A stretch of 64,000 bases of DNA. Source: DAIPKP01 sp964545875 (GTDB lineage Bacteria; Synergistota; Synergistia; Synergistales; Aminiphilaceae). Shown here piece by piece: positions 16,701-25,093 of the stretch (positions are counted from its first letter, which is position 1; each line of letters starts with the position of its first letter). Location: contig CAZJHH010000005.1 of assembly GCA_964545875.1 (NCBI GenBank), positions 169,838 through 233,837 of the forward strand. The letters are read 5' to 3'. Below the pieces are notes generated by a model. That model saw only the letters and a program-made list of their open reading frames with translations. It had not been told where the DNA came from and did not search any database. The translations under genes and the position numbers were made by a program.

Positions 16701-17843
16701 CTACTGCTCCTCTCCGGAATCCACGTCGATATTGAGTACCCCTTCTTCAATGAGAAGATCCATCTCCTCGGGAGATTTGAGTTCCTCTTCATCCGTTCCG
16801 GCTTCTTCTTGGGGCCCCAGAAGGAGCATATTCTCTTCCTGAAGCTTTTTATGAATACGCTGAAGAAGATCCTCGAGAATCTCTTTTTTCTCTTCCAGAA
16901 GAGCCGCAAGCTTTTCCTTGCCCTGAGCGATGGTTTCTCCGTCCAGAGCGATCCAGGAGCCCTTTTTCTTGAGGATCCCCAGCTGCAGCGCGAAGTCCAC
17001 CACCGCCATTTCGTTGGGAATTCCCTTGCCGTAGACCAGGGTGGTGGAGGCGGTTCGGAAGGGAGGGGCGAGCTTGTTCTTCACCACCTTGATGTTGAGC
17101 TCGTGCCCGTAGGTTTCGTCTCCCCGGGTAAGTCCCTTACCCCGGCGCACGTCAATCCGGACGGAGGTGTAGAACTTGAGAGCCCGACCTCCCGTGGTGG
17201 TCTCCTGAGGGCCTCCGGGGCTGTATCCCGTGGAAATTTTCGCTCTAAGCTGGTTGATGAAGATTACCAAGCTGCCGCTTCGTGAGATGGCCGAGGCGAG
17301 CCGCCGAAGAGCGTAGGACATGAGCCGGGCCTGGAGCCCCAACTGAGACTCCCCGATGTCCTTGCCGTCGATCTCCGCCTTGGGAGTAAGGGCCGCCACG
17401 GAATCCACGATGACGATATCCACCGCACCGCTGCGCACCAGAGTTTCGAGTATGAAGAGGGCCTGTTCGCCGCTGTCGGGCTGGGAGAGCAAAAGGGAGG
17501 GAACATCCACGCCGAGAGCTGCCGCAAGCCGGGGATCCAAAGCGTGTTCCGCATCGATGAAGGCGGCGGTGCCTCCGTTTTTCTGGGCCTGAGCCACCGC
17601 ATGAAGGGCCAGGGTGGTTTTCCCCGTGCCTTCATGACCGAAAATCTCCACGATTCTCCCCCGGGGAAATCCGCCGACACCCAGAGCCACGTCCAGAGGA
17701 AGTATCCCCGAGGAAATCACGGGAACGGGAGTTTCCGCCCTCTCTCCAAGACGCATAATCGCCCCGTCACCGAATTTGGACTTGATGTCGTCCAGAGCCT
17801 GGGCAAGCATATCTTCTTTCGTGAGTTCCTGTTTTCGAGCCAT
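16701..17843 (-). CDS. recA: Recombinase RecA
   Basis: RecA forms filaments on single-stranded DNA for homologous recombination and SOS induction. The protein has 380 residues. Walker A is GHEGTGKTT (residues ~63-71), followed by AAFIDAEHALDP, the QPDSGEQALFI motif, the Walker B IVIVDSVAALTPKAEI, and loop L2 near GYSPGGPQETTTGGRALKFY. The C-terminal tail is acidic and long. The ATG at 17843 has a GGAGGG site. It stands in a cluster with thpR and pncC, a linkage (cinA-thpR-recA) common in Firmicutes. I saw no clear LexA box upstream. Confidence 0.97.
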   Translation of the reverse strand: MARKQELTKEDMLAQALDDIKSKFGDGAIMRLGERAETPVPVISSGILPLDVALGVGGFPRGRIVEIFGHEGTGKTTLALHAVAQAQKNGGTAAFIDAEHALDPRLAAALGVDVPSLLLSQPDSGEQALFILETLVRSGAVDIVIVDSVAALTPKAEIDGKDIGESQLGLQARLMSYALRRLASAISRSGSLVIFINQLRAKISTGYSPGGPQETTTGGRALKFYTSVRIDVRRGKGLTRGDETYGHELNIKVVKNKLAPPFRTASTTLVYGKGIPNEMAVVDFALQLGILKKKGSWIALDGETIAQGKEKLAALLEEKKEILEDLLQRIHKKLQEENMLLLGPQEEAGTDEEELKSPEEMDLLIEEGVLNIDVDSGEEQ

Positions 17844-17892
17844 ATTTCCCTCCGTTTTCCTGCAAAATTTCACCTCTACCAAGTTGCGAAAC

Positions 17893-18453
17893 CTATGAGA
17901 GCTCGTAACTTTCGAGAGGAGAGTACCGGGGGCCCCGGGGAAGGAGTTCGCTCTTCATGAGAAGAAAGCGTTCCGTCTTCCAGGACCGACCGTAAAAAGC
18001 CGCATTTTCCAAAGCCTCCCGGGCTTCCCGGGAGATGACTCCGCCCTTGAATGCCCGGGCCACGGTAATGTGCGGCGAATAGGAACGCTTTTCTACGTCG
18101 ATACCGCACCGAACAAGAATTTTTGCCAGTTCGGCGTGCAAATTTCCAAGCTGCGCCACCTCTCCGCAGAGCCCCACCCAGAGAATCCTCCCTCCCGATC
18201 CGGGAGGAAAGACACCCCAGGAGGAAAAGGAGAGTTCCAGGGGCTTTATTTCCGGAGGGGTTTCCCGGAGGGCTTCTTTCAGCTCTTCCAGTTTTTCGGA
18301 GGGAAGATCTCCGAGAAAGTGGAGCGTAATATGGAGCTGATCCCCCGAAAGCCACCGCACTCCGGGAGCCTTCATATGTTGAAGCAAACACCGCTTCTCC
18401 GCCTCTCCCAAGGGGAGGCAGAGAAAACTCCGAATGGCCCGGAAAGATTCCAC
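17893..18453 (-). CDS. thpR: RNA 2',3'-cyclic phosphodiesterase (LigT/ThpR)
   Basis: A 2H phosphoesterase of 186 residues that opens 2',3'-cyclic phosphates on RNA. Both catalytic HxTx motifs are present: HITLHFLG (about residue 42) and HITVARAF (about residue 130). The start is GTG at 18453 with GAGGT upstream. It lies between pncC and recA in the same direction with short gaps, so all three are probably transcribed together. Confidence 0.9.
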   Translation of the reverse strand: MESFRAIRSFLCLPLGEAEKRCLLQHMKAPGVRWLSGDQLHITLHFLGDLPSEKLEELKEALRETPPEIKPLELSFSSWGVFPPGSGGRILWVGLCGEVAQLGNLHAELAKILVRCGIDVEKRSYSPHITVARAFKGGVISREAREALENAAFYGRSWKTERFLLMKSELLPRGPRYSPLESYELS

Positions 18454-18461
18454 GGCACTAT

Positions 18462-18965
18462 CTACCTCTCGAAGGCGCTGAAATCCCCCAGGAGGATCTG
18501 GAGCGCCGCCCTTTGGGCCTGGGAACGCACGTCCCCCCGGGCTCCGGCAAAACGGAGACGGAGCTGCTTGGTTCGGTCCCCCTGGCTGAAGCCAAACCAG
18601 ATGGTTCCTACGGGCTTATCCGAAGATCCTCCTCCGGGACCGGCTATGCCGGTGATGGAAAGAGCGATATCCGCGCCAAAAAGATCCCGCACCCCTTCCG
18701 CCATGGCGGCGGCACAGGCCTGGCTTACCGCTCCGTGTTCCTCCACCACCGCCGCAGGAACTCCGAGGAGCCTGATTTTCGAAGTGTTGGAGTAGGCCAC
18801 CACGCCGCCGAGGAAGATTCGGGAAGATCCGGGAATTTCGGTGATGGCCCCCGCCAGAAGTCCCCCGGTGCAGGATTCCGCCACCGCAAGAGTCGTGTTC
18901 ATTCGCGTATAGTCTATAACAAGTTTGTGTGCCAAACGCCATGCGGTTTTATCCACGCCTATCAC
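18462..18965 (-). CDS. pncC: Nicotinamide-nucleotide amidase (CinA C-terminal domain)
   Basis: Stand-alone CinA C-domain protein of 167 residues that deamidates nicotinamide mononucleotide to nicotinate mononucleotide, recycling NAD breakdown products. Recognisable blocks are AVAESCTGGLLAGAITEIPG, GGVVAYSNTSKIRLLGVP, HGAVSQACAAAMAEG and SITGIAGPGGGSSDKPVGT. The N-terminal MoCF domain of full-length CinA is missing, as in E. coli PncC. The GTG start at 18965 overlaps the pgpA stop by four bases. Confidence 0.92.
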   Translation of the reverse strand: MIGVDKTAWRLAHKLVIDYTRMNTTLAVAESCTGGLLAGAITEIPGSSRIFLGGVVAYSNTSKIRLLGVPAAVVEEHGAVSQACAAAMAEGVRDLFGADIALSITGIAGPGGGSSDKPVGTIWFGFSQGDRTKQLRLRFAGARGDVRSQAQRAALQILLGDFSAFER

Positions 18966-19468
18966 CCTCCAAAAAGCTGGTATACATTTGCCATGCCGTC
19001 CTCAAGAAAGAGCCAGACAAGTCCTCGCACCACTGCGGCGGCACAGATTCCCCCCAGGGAAGAGGCCGTCATGCGTCCCAGGCCGCTCCAACGGGGGTAG
19101 AGAAGAAAGAGAGGAAAGGGGCGAATGAGAGTGAGCACCCGAAAGAGAAGAACTCCCGCCAAAGCGGTTCCCGGTTGGTTTCCCCACGTGGCGAGCCAGG
19201 TACCGCAAAAGAGATCCAGAACTATGGGAGATCCTTCTTCAGGGGGTTTTTCCTTTTGAACGTACCGCCACACCACGTAGGATCCGAAGATCCAGAGAGC
19301 CAGAAAAAGTTCCGGCGACACCGGCACAAGCTGAAAGAACAGAAAGGCCAGGAGTATTGCCCAAAGCCCTCCGGAGGGGAAACGGCATCCCAAACCTCCG
19401 AGAGTGGCAAGCCATCCCTGCCAGGTTCGGGGAAGGGGGATCGGAGAAAAAGACGATGAAGAGAGCAT
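18962..19468 (-). CDS. pgpA: Phosphatidylglycerophosphatase A-like protein, catalytic acids missing
   Basis: PgpA dephosphorylates phosphatidylglycerophosphate. This 168-residue protein keeps the PgpA outline: a Gly-rich N-terminus (ATLGGLGCRFPSGG), four hydrophobic helices and a PIVLDLFCGTWLA block. Compared with E. coli PgpA several conserved acidic residues are replaced: the DE pair reads D85-L86, the Asp of the FRILD motif is Thr113, and the DD pair near the C-terminus reads Ala135-Ser136. It may therefore be inactive or altered. Its ATG overlaps the rimO stop by one base, and its own stop overlaps pncC, so it is embedded in an intact operon. Confidence 0.7.
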   Translation of the reverse strand: MLSSSSFSPIPLPRTWQGWLATLGGLGCRFPSGGLWAILLAFLFFQLVPVSPELFLALWIFGSYVVWRYVQKEKPPEEGSPIVLDLFCGTWLATWGNQPGTALAGVLLFRVLTLIRPFPLFLLYPRWSGLGRMTASSLGGICAAAVVRGLVWLFLEDGMANVYQLFGG

Positions 19469-20784
19469 CAGAGAATTTCTCCACGGAGATCGTGTTCCAA
19501 GGCTTCAAGAATCCGTACCTTCACCCGATTTCCGGGATCCACAGCTTTTTCCGGAAGCGCCATTTCGATCTGTCCGTCCACATCCGGAGCCTCCCTATAG
19601 GAGCGTCCCAGAAGGATGGCACCCTCCCGCTGCTCCACCACCACCTCAAGCTCCTTTCCCAGGAGTGTTTCCTGGTGTTGCAGGGAAATTTCCTCTTGCA
19701 GCGCCATGACCCGCTCCAGTCTTTCCCGGGCCTCCGAAGGATCCACCTGATCCGGATAGGATGCTCCCGGAGTGCCTTCCTCGGGGGAGTAGACGAAACA
19801 GCCCAGCCGATGAAAGCGCACCAGCTTCAGAAAATCCAGAAGTTCTTCAAAAGCCCGTCGATCCTCTCCGGGAAATCCTACCATAATGGTGGTACGAAAA
19901 ACCATGGCGGGAGAGATTTTTCGGGCAGTTTCGAAGATGCTTTCCAATCTTTTTCGGGAATCCCTGCGGTTCATCCTTTCCAAGATTCTCTCATCTCCAT
20001 GCTGTACGGGAATGTCCGCATACGGGATTACCTGGGGAATATGGAGAACCTCCCTCCAAAAGGTTTCCCCGATTCCCCCAGGGTGAAGATAGAGCAGCCG
20101 AAGCCAGATATCCCGAGGAAGAATGTCCCCCAGATCCCGGAGCAACCCCGGAAGGGATTCCCTTGGAGAGAGATCCTCTCCGTATCTCGTAATATCCTGA
20201 CCTATGATGCAAAGTTCCCGGGCTCCCTCCTCCACGAGAGTCCGGGCCTCCTCCAGGAGAAACTCCCGGGGGACACTCCGGAGAGGCCCCCGGATGGCGG
20301 GAATGGTGCAATAGCTGCAATGATTGCTGCATCCTTCCACAATTTTGAGAGACCGCACCCAGGGAGCCTGGGAGGAGAGACGGATTCTGGCAGGCAGCCT
20401 CCCCAGCTCTTTCTCGAATCCGAAAAGGGCCCCAAGCTCGCTCCACCCCTCACAGGGTATCCAGTAGTCCACCTTGGGGAGTTCTTTTCGGAGTTCCTCT
20501 CCGAAACGGCTGTAAAGACAGCCTATCACCCCGATGGCGGAGAGAACCCCCCGGGCCTTGAGATTCTCCAGATCGAAGATGGCCCGAAGGCTCTCCTCGA
20601 TGGCGGGAACGATAAAGCCGCAGGTGTTCACGAATCCCCAGTCCGCTTCCTCGGGAGAATCCACCATCTTGGCTCCGGCCCGGACAAAAACCTCTGCGAA
20701 ACGCTGGCTGTCCACGTCGTTTTTGGAGCATCCCAGGGTATGAAGGAATACCCGGGGAAAGGGGGCTCTCTTTTTAGGAATCAC
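19468..20784 (-). CDS. rimO: Ribosomal protein S12 methylthiotransferase RimO
   Basis: Radical-SAM enzyme that methylthiolates an Asp of ribosomal protein S12. The N-terminal UPF0004 domain has its three cluster cysteines (LGCSKNDVDS, NTCGF, IGCL). The radical-SAM CxxxCxxC is CSNHCSYC (about residue 150), followed by the RimO-type IIGQDITRYGED, and a TRAM domain ends the protein. The DVDS/SKNDVDSQ context favours RimO over MiaB. I placed the start at GTG 20784, which has a strong G-rich ribosome site; a TTG at 20805 is less likely. Confidence 0.93.
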   Translation of the reverse strand: MIPKKRAPFPRVFLHTLGCSKNDVDSQRFAEVFVRAGAKMVDSPEEADWGFVNTCGFIVPAIEESLRAIFDLENLKARGVLSAIGVIGCLYSRFGEELRKELPKVDYWIPCEGWSELGALFGFEKELGRLPARIRLSSQAPWVRSLKIVEGCSNHCSYCTIPAIRGPLRSVPREFLLEEARTLVEEGARELCIIGQDITRYGEDLSPRESLPGLLRDLGDILPRDIWLRLLYLHPGGIGETFWREVLHIPQVIPYADIPVQHGDERILERMNRRDSRKRLESIFETARKISPAMVFRTTIMVGFPGEDRRAFEELLDFLKLVRFHRLGCFVYSPEEGTPGASYPDQVDPSEARERLERVMALQEEISLQHQETLLGKELEVVVEQREGAILLGRSYREAPDVDGQIEMALPEKAVDPGNRVKVRILEALEHDLRGEIL

Positions 20785-21751
20785 GCATCCCCCCCTGGGA
20801 ATCAAAAATCAAGGTCTTTACCTCCCCGGTTTTTCCCAGGGACTCCTTGGTTTTGCCGAACCACCTCACCGATACGGCCCCAGCGTTACCCAGTCGAACC
20901 GCCAGGCTTTTATTTAGAGGGAAGGTGCGGCTTTCTCCTTTTTTAAGGGTTCCCACGAAGAGCACCGTATTTCCCTGAGCTACACGCACCCAGCAGGCCC
21001 CGGAAGCGGAAAGCACCAGTTCCCGGCTCTCTTCGCCACTTTCTTCCGCAGAGGCATTCCCCGCTTCATAAAGCCAGGGATAATCCTTCCGGGCCGCCTC
21101 TTGGGCCTGGGTAGGAAGAGGAATCAGAGCTACCTGGGCATCCCCCTCTACGGAAGGGGCGGCAGGCTTTTCCGGAGCGACCGTAGGAGCGGGGGAAGGA
21201 ACTTGGGTAGGTACAATTGCCACCTCCACGGGAGCTGCAGCAGTCTCTTCGGAAGAGGCTGCTTCGGGAAGTTCTGCCGGGAATGGCGACGAAACTTCCC
21301 CCGAGGCCACCCGTTCCGCCGGGGTGGGTTTGGGATCCCGATGCAGGGCTTCGAAGATCATGTCCCGCTGCATCCACGCAAAAAATCCACCCCCCGCCAC
21401 GAAAAGAAAGAGGACGATGTAGAGCCACCCCACCGCCACCCGGCGGAAGCCCTTGGGGGCGGAGCTGAGGGAATGCACCGAGGGTTCCTCATCCTCATCT
21501 TTCCGGGGAAAGACCCGGCTGTATTCCTCCCAGAGTTCGGGCTCCTTCAGAAAAGCCAGGTAGTTCCGGATAAATCCCCGGGCATAGACGAGGGCGGGGA
21601 ATTCTTCCATATCCCCTTCCTCGATGGCCACAATGTATCTCTCTCGAATATGAAGCTTTGACGCTACATCCTTTGTGGTGATACCCTTTTCCTCCCGCCG
21701 GGAACGAAGATAGGTTCCCAACTCGTGCAGTGTTCTTCCCTCCTCAGGCAT
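20774..21751 (-). CDS. rodZ: RodZ-like helix-turn-helix membrane protein
   Basis: Cell-shape protein homologue of 325 residues. The N-terminal helix-turn-helix (residues ~5-75: LGTYLRSRREEKGITTKDVA, RYIVAIEEGDMEEFPALVYA, RGFIRNYLAFL) is the RodZ signature that contacts MreB. One transmembrane helix lies at about residues 105-125 (WLYIVLFLFVAGGGFFAW). A Pro/Ala/Glu-rich linker and a C-terminal DUF4115-like beta domain (SASGACWVRVAQGNTVLFVG) follow. The start at 21751 gives the HTH close to the N-terminus and overlaps rpe by eight bases. No mreB is visible in the window. Confidence 0.85.
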   Translation of the reverse strand: MPEEGRTLHELGTYLRSRREEKGITTKDVASKLHIRERYIVAIEEGDMEEFPALVYARGFIRNYLAFLKEPELWEEYSRVFPRKDEDEEPSVHSLSSAPKGFRRVAVGWLYIVLFLFVAGGGFFAWMQRDMIFEALHRDPKPTPAERVASGEVSSPFPAELPEAASSEETAAAPVEVAIVPTQVPSPAPTVAPEKPAAPSVEGDAQVALIPLPTQAQEAARKDYPWLYEAGNASAEESGEESRELVLSASGACWVRVAQGNTVLFVGTLKKGESRTFPLNKSLAVRLGNAGAVSVRWFGKTKESLGKTGEVKTLIFDSQGGMRDS

Positions 21752-22469
21752 GAGACAACCCCTCCAACGCAGCTTCGTATAGTGCCCGGGCGGATTCCTC
21801 CGGCCGGGGAGCGGTAAAGACCGCACTTCCCGCGACAAGAACGTCGCACCCCCGGCGAACGAGATCCGCCGCACGCTCCACGGAAACCCCTCCATCGATC
21901 TGAATGAGGAAATCCAAATTCCGTACCGTCCTCCGACGATGAAGGGCTTCTACCTTTTCCAGCACCTCCGGAATGAAGGACTGCCCTCCGAATCCGGGGT
22001 TGACGGACATGACAAGCACAAGATCCACCAGAGGAAGAATGGGATAGATCATCTCCACGGGAGTTCCCGGATTCAGCGATATACCCGCCTTGCAGGAAGT
22101 CGTGCGGATTCTCTGCAAAAGCCGATGGGCATGGTGGGTGGCCTCCACATGAAAGACGAGATAGGAGGGATCTGCCGGAAGAAAGTATTCTACGAAGGTT
22201 TCCGGGTTCTCCACCATGAGATGCACATCCAGCACCGATTCGGGAAAGGCGCCCCGCAATGCCTTGGCAAGCAGAGGTCCGTAGGTCATGTTGGGAACGA
22301 AGTGCCCGTCCATGACATCCACGTGAATCCAGGAGGCATACTCCCCGAGAGAGGCCAGGCTCTCCTGCATACGAAGGGGATTCGCCGAAAGAAGAGAAGG
22401 TGCAATGACGGGATCCGGGCGCTTTCTCCCCTCGGGAACCGAAGAATTTACCGATACCGTTCCTGCCAT
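21744..22469 (-). CDS. rpe: Ribulose-phosphate 3-epimerase
   Basis: Interconverts ribulose-5-phosphate and xylulose-5-phosphate in the pentose phosphate pathway. The 241-residue TIM barrel has IAPSLLSANPLRM, the active-site block WIHVDVMDGHFVPNMTYGP, DVHLMVENPE, the VMSVNPGFGGQSFIP loop and IDGGVSVERA. The ~15-residue N-terminal extension is longer than usual. The start lies inside the 3' end of the PASTA gene (22-bp overlap), implying coupling. Confidence 0.96.
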   Translation of the reverse strand: MAGTVSVNSSVPEGRKRPDPVIAPSLLSANPLRMQESLASLGEYASWIHVDVMDGHFVPNMTYGPLLAKALRGAFPESVLDVHLMVENPETFVEYFLPADPSYLVFHVEATHHAHRLLQRIRTTSCKAGISLNPGTPVEMIYPILPLVDLVLVMSVNPGFGGQSFIPEVLEKVEALHRRRTVRNLDFLIQIDGGVSVERAADLVRRGCDVLVAGSAVFTAPRPEESARALYEAALEGLSHA

Positions 22470-23536
22470 ACAAACTCTCCTCCCAGATAAATAGTTATGG
22501 CCGCTTCATTGACGTAGGGGGCCTCCATGGAGATATACTCCCCTCCGGATACTTCCTTATCCACCAGTTTGCGGCTTCCCCGAGCGTCCACGAGCTCGAT
22601 GGTAAGCGTAAGAGGCTTCGAAAGGGGAGGCACCTGGTAGCGGATTCTCGCCTTCTTTCCCGCCTCCTGGGGCTGCTCCTGCACGGGGGGCCTGGTGGGT
22701 TGAGGCACAGACGACGCGGGCGTCGGAGCAGGGCTGATCTGGGGAGATTCTCCCGGAGTTCCAGGAGATGGAACAATTCCCGGTATGGCGGGAGTTTTCA
22801 CCTCCGGGGCCGGTGCGGCGGATTTTTTCATGGTGGATACCACCAGGTTCACCGGAGAATTTTTCCGTACCGAAGAACCCTCGTTGGGAGAAACCCGGAT
22901 AACCACTCCGGGGGGGCTTGCCTGGGTATAGTGATACCGAAGGCTTCCCAGAGTGAGCCCCGCCTGACTCAACAGGGTCTTGGCTTCATCCTCCATGCGC
23001 CCCGCAAGATTGGGAATTTTCACGGTTCCTGCGGAACTCTCCTCCCCCTGACAGAGAAGAAGATCCACCCGGGCTCCCCGAGGAAGAGCCACCGGGGAAG
23101 AGGGGCTCTGGGCGATCACAGTACCCGGGGCAGCTCCCTCCCGGGGAACCCGCAGAATATCCCCGGGAACGAAGCCGGATTCCGTCAGAGTTTTCACCGC
23201 AAGGCCGTACTCCATGTTACGCACGTCCGGCAGGGGGTAACGCTGCCCCCCCTTGCTCACCTTGAGAATGAGCACCTGGCCCTTCTTCATAAGGGTTCCC
23301 GGAGCGGGCCACTGAGCTACCACCACGCCCTCCCGCTTGGCGGAATCCACCTGATCCACCCGGGCTACAAGTCCCGAGCTCTGCACGTGTCCCACCGCCT
23401 CGATCACCGCCATGCCCTCCAGGGAGGGGGAGGCGATCTCTTTTCCTCCGAAGAAGATCATATAGAAGATGAGCGCCGCCGAGCTGAGAATAACCAGAAG
23501 AACAAGAGATAGGGTTACAAAAAAGAGCTTCCGCAT
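22448..23536 (-). CDS. Stand-alone PASTA-domain membrane protein
   Basis: This 362-residue protein has an N-terminal membrane helix (FFVTLSLVLLVILSSAALIF) and three PASTA repeats (about residues 40-95, 100-165, 170-240: SPSLEGMAVIEAVGHVQ, LPDVRNMEYGLAVKTLTESG, IPNLAGRMEDEAKTLLSQAG). A Pro-rich linker and a C-terminal beta domain follow. PASTA domains bind peptidoglycan fragments in PrkC-type kinases and PBPs, but no kinase or transpeptidase domain is present. The start at ATG 23536 has a GAGGAGG site. In many Firmicutes prkC lies between rsmB and rpe; here this protein occupies that place. Confidence 0.85.
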   Translation of the reverse strand: MRKLFFVTLSLVLLVILSSAALIFYMIFFGGKEIASPSLEGMAVIEAVGHVQSSGLVARVDQVDSAKREGVVVAQWPAPGTLMKKGQVLILKVSKGGQRYPLPDVRNMEYGLAVKTLTESGFVPGDILRVPREGAAPGTVIAQSPSSPVALPRGARVDLLLCQGEESSAGTVKIPNLAGRMEDEAKTLLSQAGLTLGSLRYHYTQASPPGVVIRVSPNEGSSVRKNSPVNLVVSTMKKSAAPAPEVKTPAIPGIVPSPGTPGESPQISPAPTPASSVPQPTRPPVQEQPQEAGKKARIRYQVPPLSKPLTLTIELVDARGSRKLVDKEVSGGEYISMEAPYVNEAAITIYLGGEFVWQERYR

Positions 23537-23597
23537 CGAATCCTCCTCAATCAATCACAATCGCTGTACCAGGGTCAGCGTCTTTTCCTTCCGGAGC

Positions 23598-24932
23598 CTA
23601 TTCCAAACCTTCCGGGCGCTTCATCAGAAGAGCCGCGAAGAAACCATCGCTCCAGGGAGTAGAGGGATAGGCATATCTTCCCCAAGGCTTTCCCCGATGA
23701 GCGAAGGGTGGAGCTTCCCGAAGAGGCACCTCCACCAGAGAGGGGTTCTCTCTCAATGCCTCCGCCAGGGATTCTTCGTTTTCCTCCCGGAGAAGACTGC
23801 AGGTACAGTAAAGAAGGTATCCTCCGGGGCGGAGCATCTCGCCTCCCCGAGCGAGAAGACGCCGCTGGAGCTTTGCAAGCACCCGGACATCCCTTGGCTT
23901 GATCCGGAACTTTCCCTCGGGATGGCGCTGCCAGGTTCCGGAACCCGAGCAGGGAGCATCCAGAAGAATCATATCAAATCCTGCGGAATCCTCCAGCTCC
24001 AAAGCGTCCCCTCTCCGAATCCGCACTCTTTTTTCGTACCCCAGCCGGGGAAGTTCCCTTTCGAGGGCCCGGATTTTTCCTTCCGAAACTTCCCAGGCCT
24101 CCAGAACAGCCTCGGGATAGCTCCGGGCCAGAAGACCGGTTTTTCCTCCCCGACCCGCACACATATCGAGAATCCGGGGTTTCTTTCCGAGAGAGGGAAA
24201 AAAGAAAGATGCCCCCAGAGAGGACTCCCCCTGAGGAGTGATTTCTCCTCGGAGATACGAGGGCAGGTCCGAAACGACACACGTGCCGGAGGTGCGGAGC
24301 GAAAAGGAAAGAAGAGGAGAAATCCAGCTTTTAAGGCCCTTCGATGCAAACTCTTCGGCAATCCGAGCAAGATCGTGCGACGGGGCAAGGCGAAAGGAGC
24401 CGTAGGGACGTATTCTATAAAGCCTCAGGATTTCTTTGGTTTCGCCGTAGCCGTGCTGTACTTCCATTTCGTGAACAAACCACCGGGGAAGCCCCTGGAG
24501 AAGACCCAGGGAAAAGAGATCTCCCTTGTGTTCCAGCTCCTTCAGAAGAGGGACCGCCTTTTCCGGAAGATGGCGCAGCGTGGCATTGAGGATCCGGGCT
24601 TCTTTCTCGTAGTTTTTCTGACGCAGCCATGCCACCAGGGCACTTACAAGCACCGGAGGAGCGAAGTTGCGAAGCGTCAGGATTCCTCCGGCACCAACAA
24701 GAAAAGCGTGGCGCACTTCCCGGGGAAGGTCGTTCCAGGAAACCCGCACCAGCTTTTTCAGAAGATATTCCCATAAAAGCTGTTTTCGCAAGGCTCCGTA
24801 AAGCAGACCCGTAGCCAGGGTCTGTTCCGGCTTGCGATCCACCTGATCGAGTACCTTTCTCAGGGCTTCACTGGCATACTCTCCCCGCTCCACCCCCGCA
24901 TAGGCCGTCAGGGCAGCTTCTATACCCCGCAC
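23598..24932 (-). CDS. rsmB: 16S rRNA (cytosine-C5) methyltransferase, RsmB family
   Basis: SAM-dependent m5C methyltransferase of 444 residues. The N-terminal NusB-like helical domain (residues ~1-140) is followed by the methyltransferase domain: ILDMCAGRGGKTGLLA (SAM site), FDMILLDAPCSGSGTWQRHP (motif IV with the PC dipeptide) and LLYCTCSLLREENEE (motif VI TC dipeptide with the catalytic Cys). The start is GTG at 24932, two bases after the small upstream ORF ends. RsmB is likely, but other NOP/Sun-family targets cannot be excluded. Confidence 0.9.
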   Translation of the reverse strand: MRGIEAALTAYAGVERGEYASEALRKVLDQVDRKPEQTLATGLLYGALRKQLLWEYLLKKLVRVSWNDLPREVRHAFLVGAGGILTLRNFAPPVLVSALVAWLRQKNYEKEARILNATLRHLPEKAVPLLKELEHKGDLFSLGLLQGLPRWFVHEMEVQHGYGETKEILRLYRIRPYGSFRLAPSHDLARIAEEFASKGLKSWISPLLSFSLRTSGTCVVSDLPSYLRGEITPQGESSLGASFFFPSLGKKPRILDMCAGRGGKTGLLARSYPEAVLEAWEVSEGKIRALERELPRLGYEKRVRIRRGDALELEDSAGFDMILLDAPCSGSGTWQRHPEGKFRIKPRDVRVLAKLQRRLLARGGEMLRPGGYLLYCTCSLLREENEESLAEALRENPSLVEVPLREAPPFAHRGKPWGRYAYPSTPWSDGFFAALLMKRPEGLE

Positions 24933-24934
24933 CT

Positions 24935-25093
24935 CTAACGCACCCTGGCGAGAGAGGCCATGCGCCCGCTCTTGCGGAAAGACGCTTCCCCGAAGACATG
25001 AGCACTCTCCAGGGAAGGTTCACAAAGCTCGACGGGGAGGTTCGAAGCTTTTCGAACCTCCCCGAGAAGGGTCTCCCGAGGGGCGCTAATCAT
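24935..25093 (-). CDS. Small ORF wedged between protease and rsmB
   Basis: A 52-codon frame starting at ATG 25093, eight bases inside the end of the YugP-type gene, and stopping two bases before rsmB. The product starts MISAPRETLLGEVRKASNLP and has no recognisable motif. The fit into the 150-bp gap with no spare bases on either side is what supports it. It could equally be a chance frame or the remnant of a larger gene. Confidence 0.4.
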   Translation of the reverse strand: MISAPRETLLGEVRKASNLPVELCEPSLESAHVFGEASFRKSGRMASLARVR

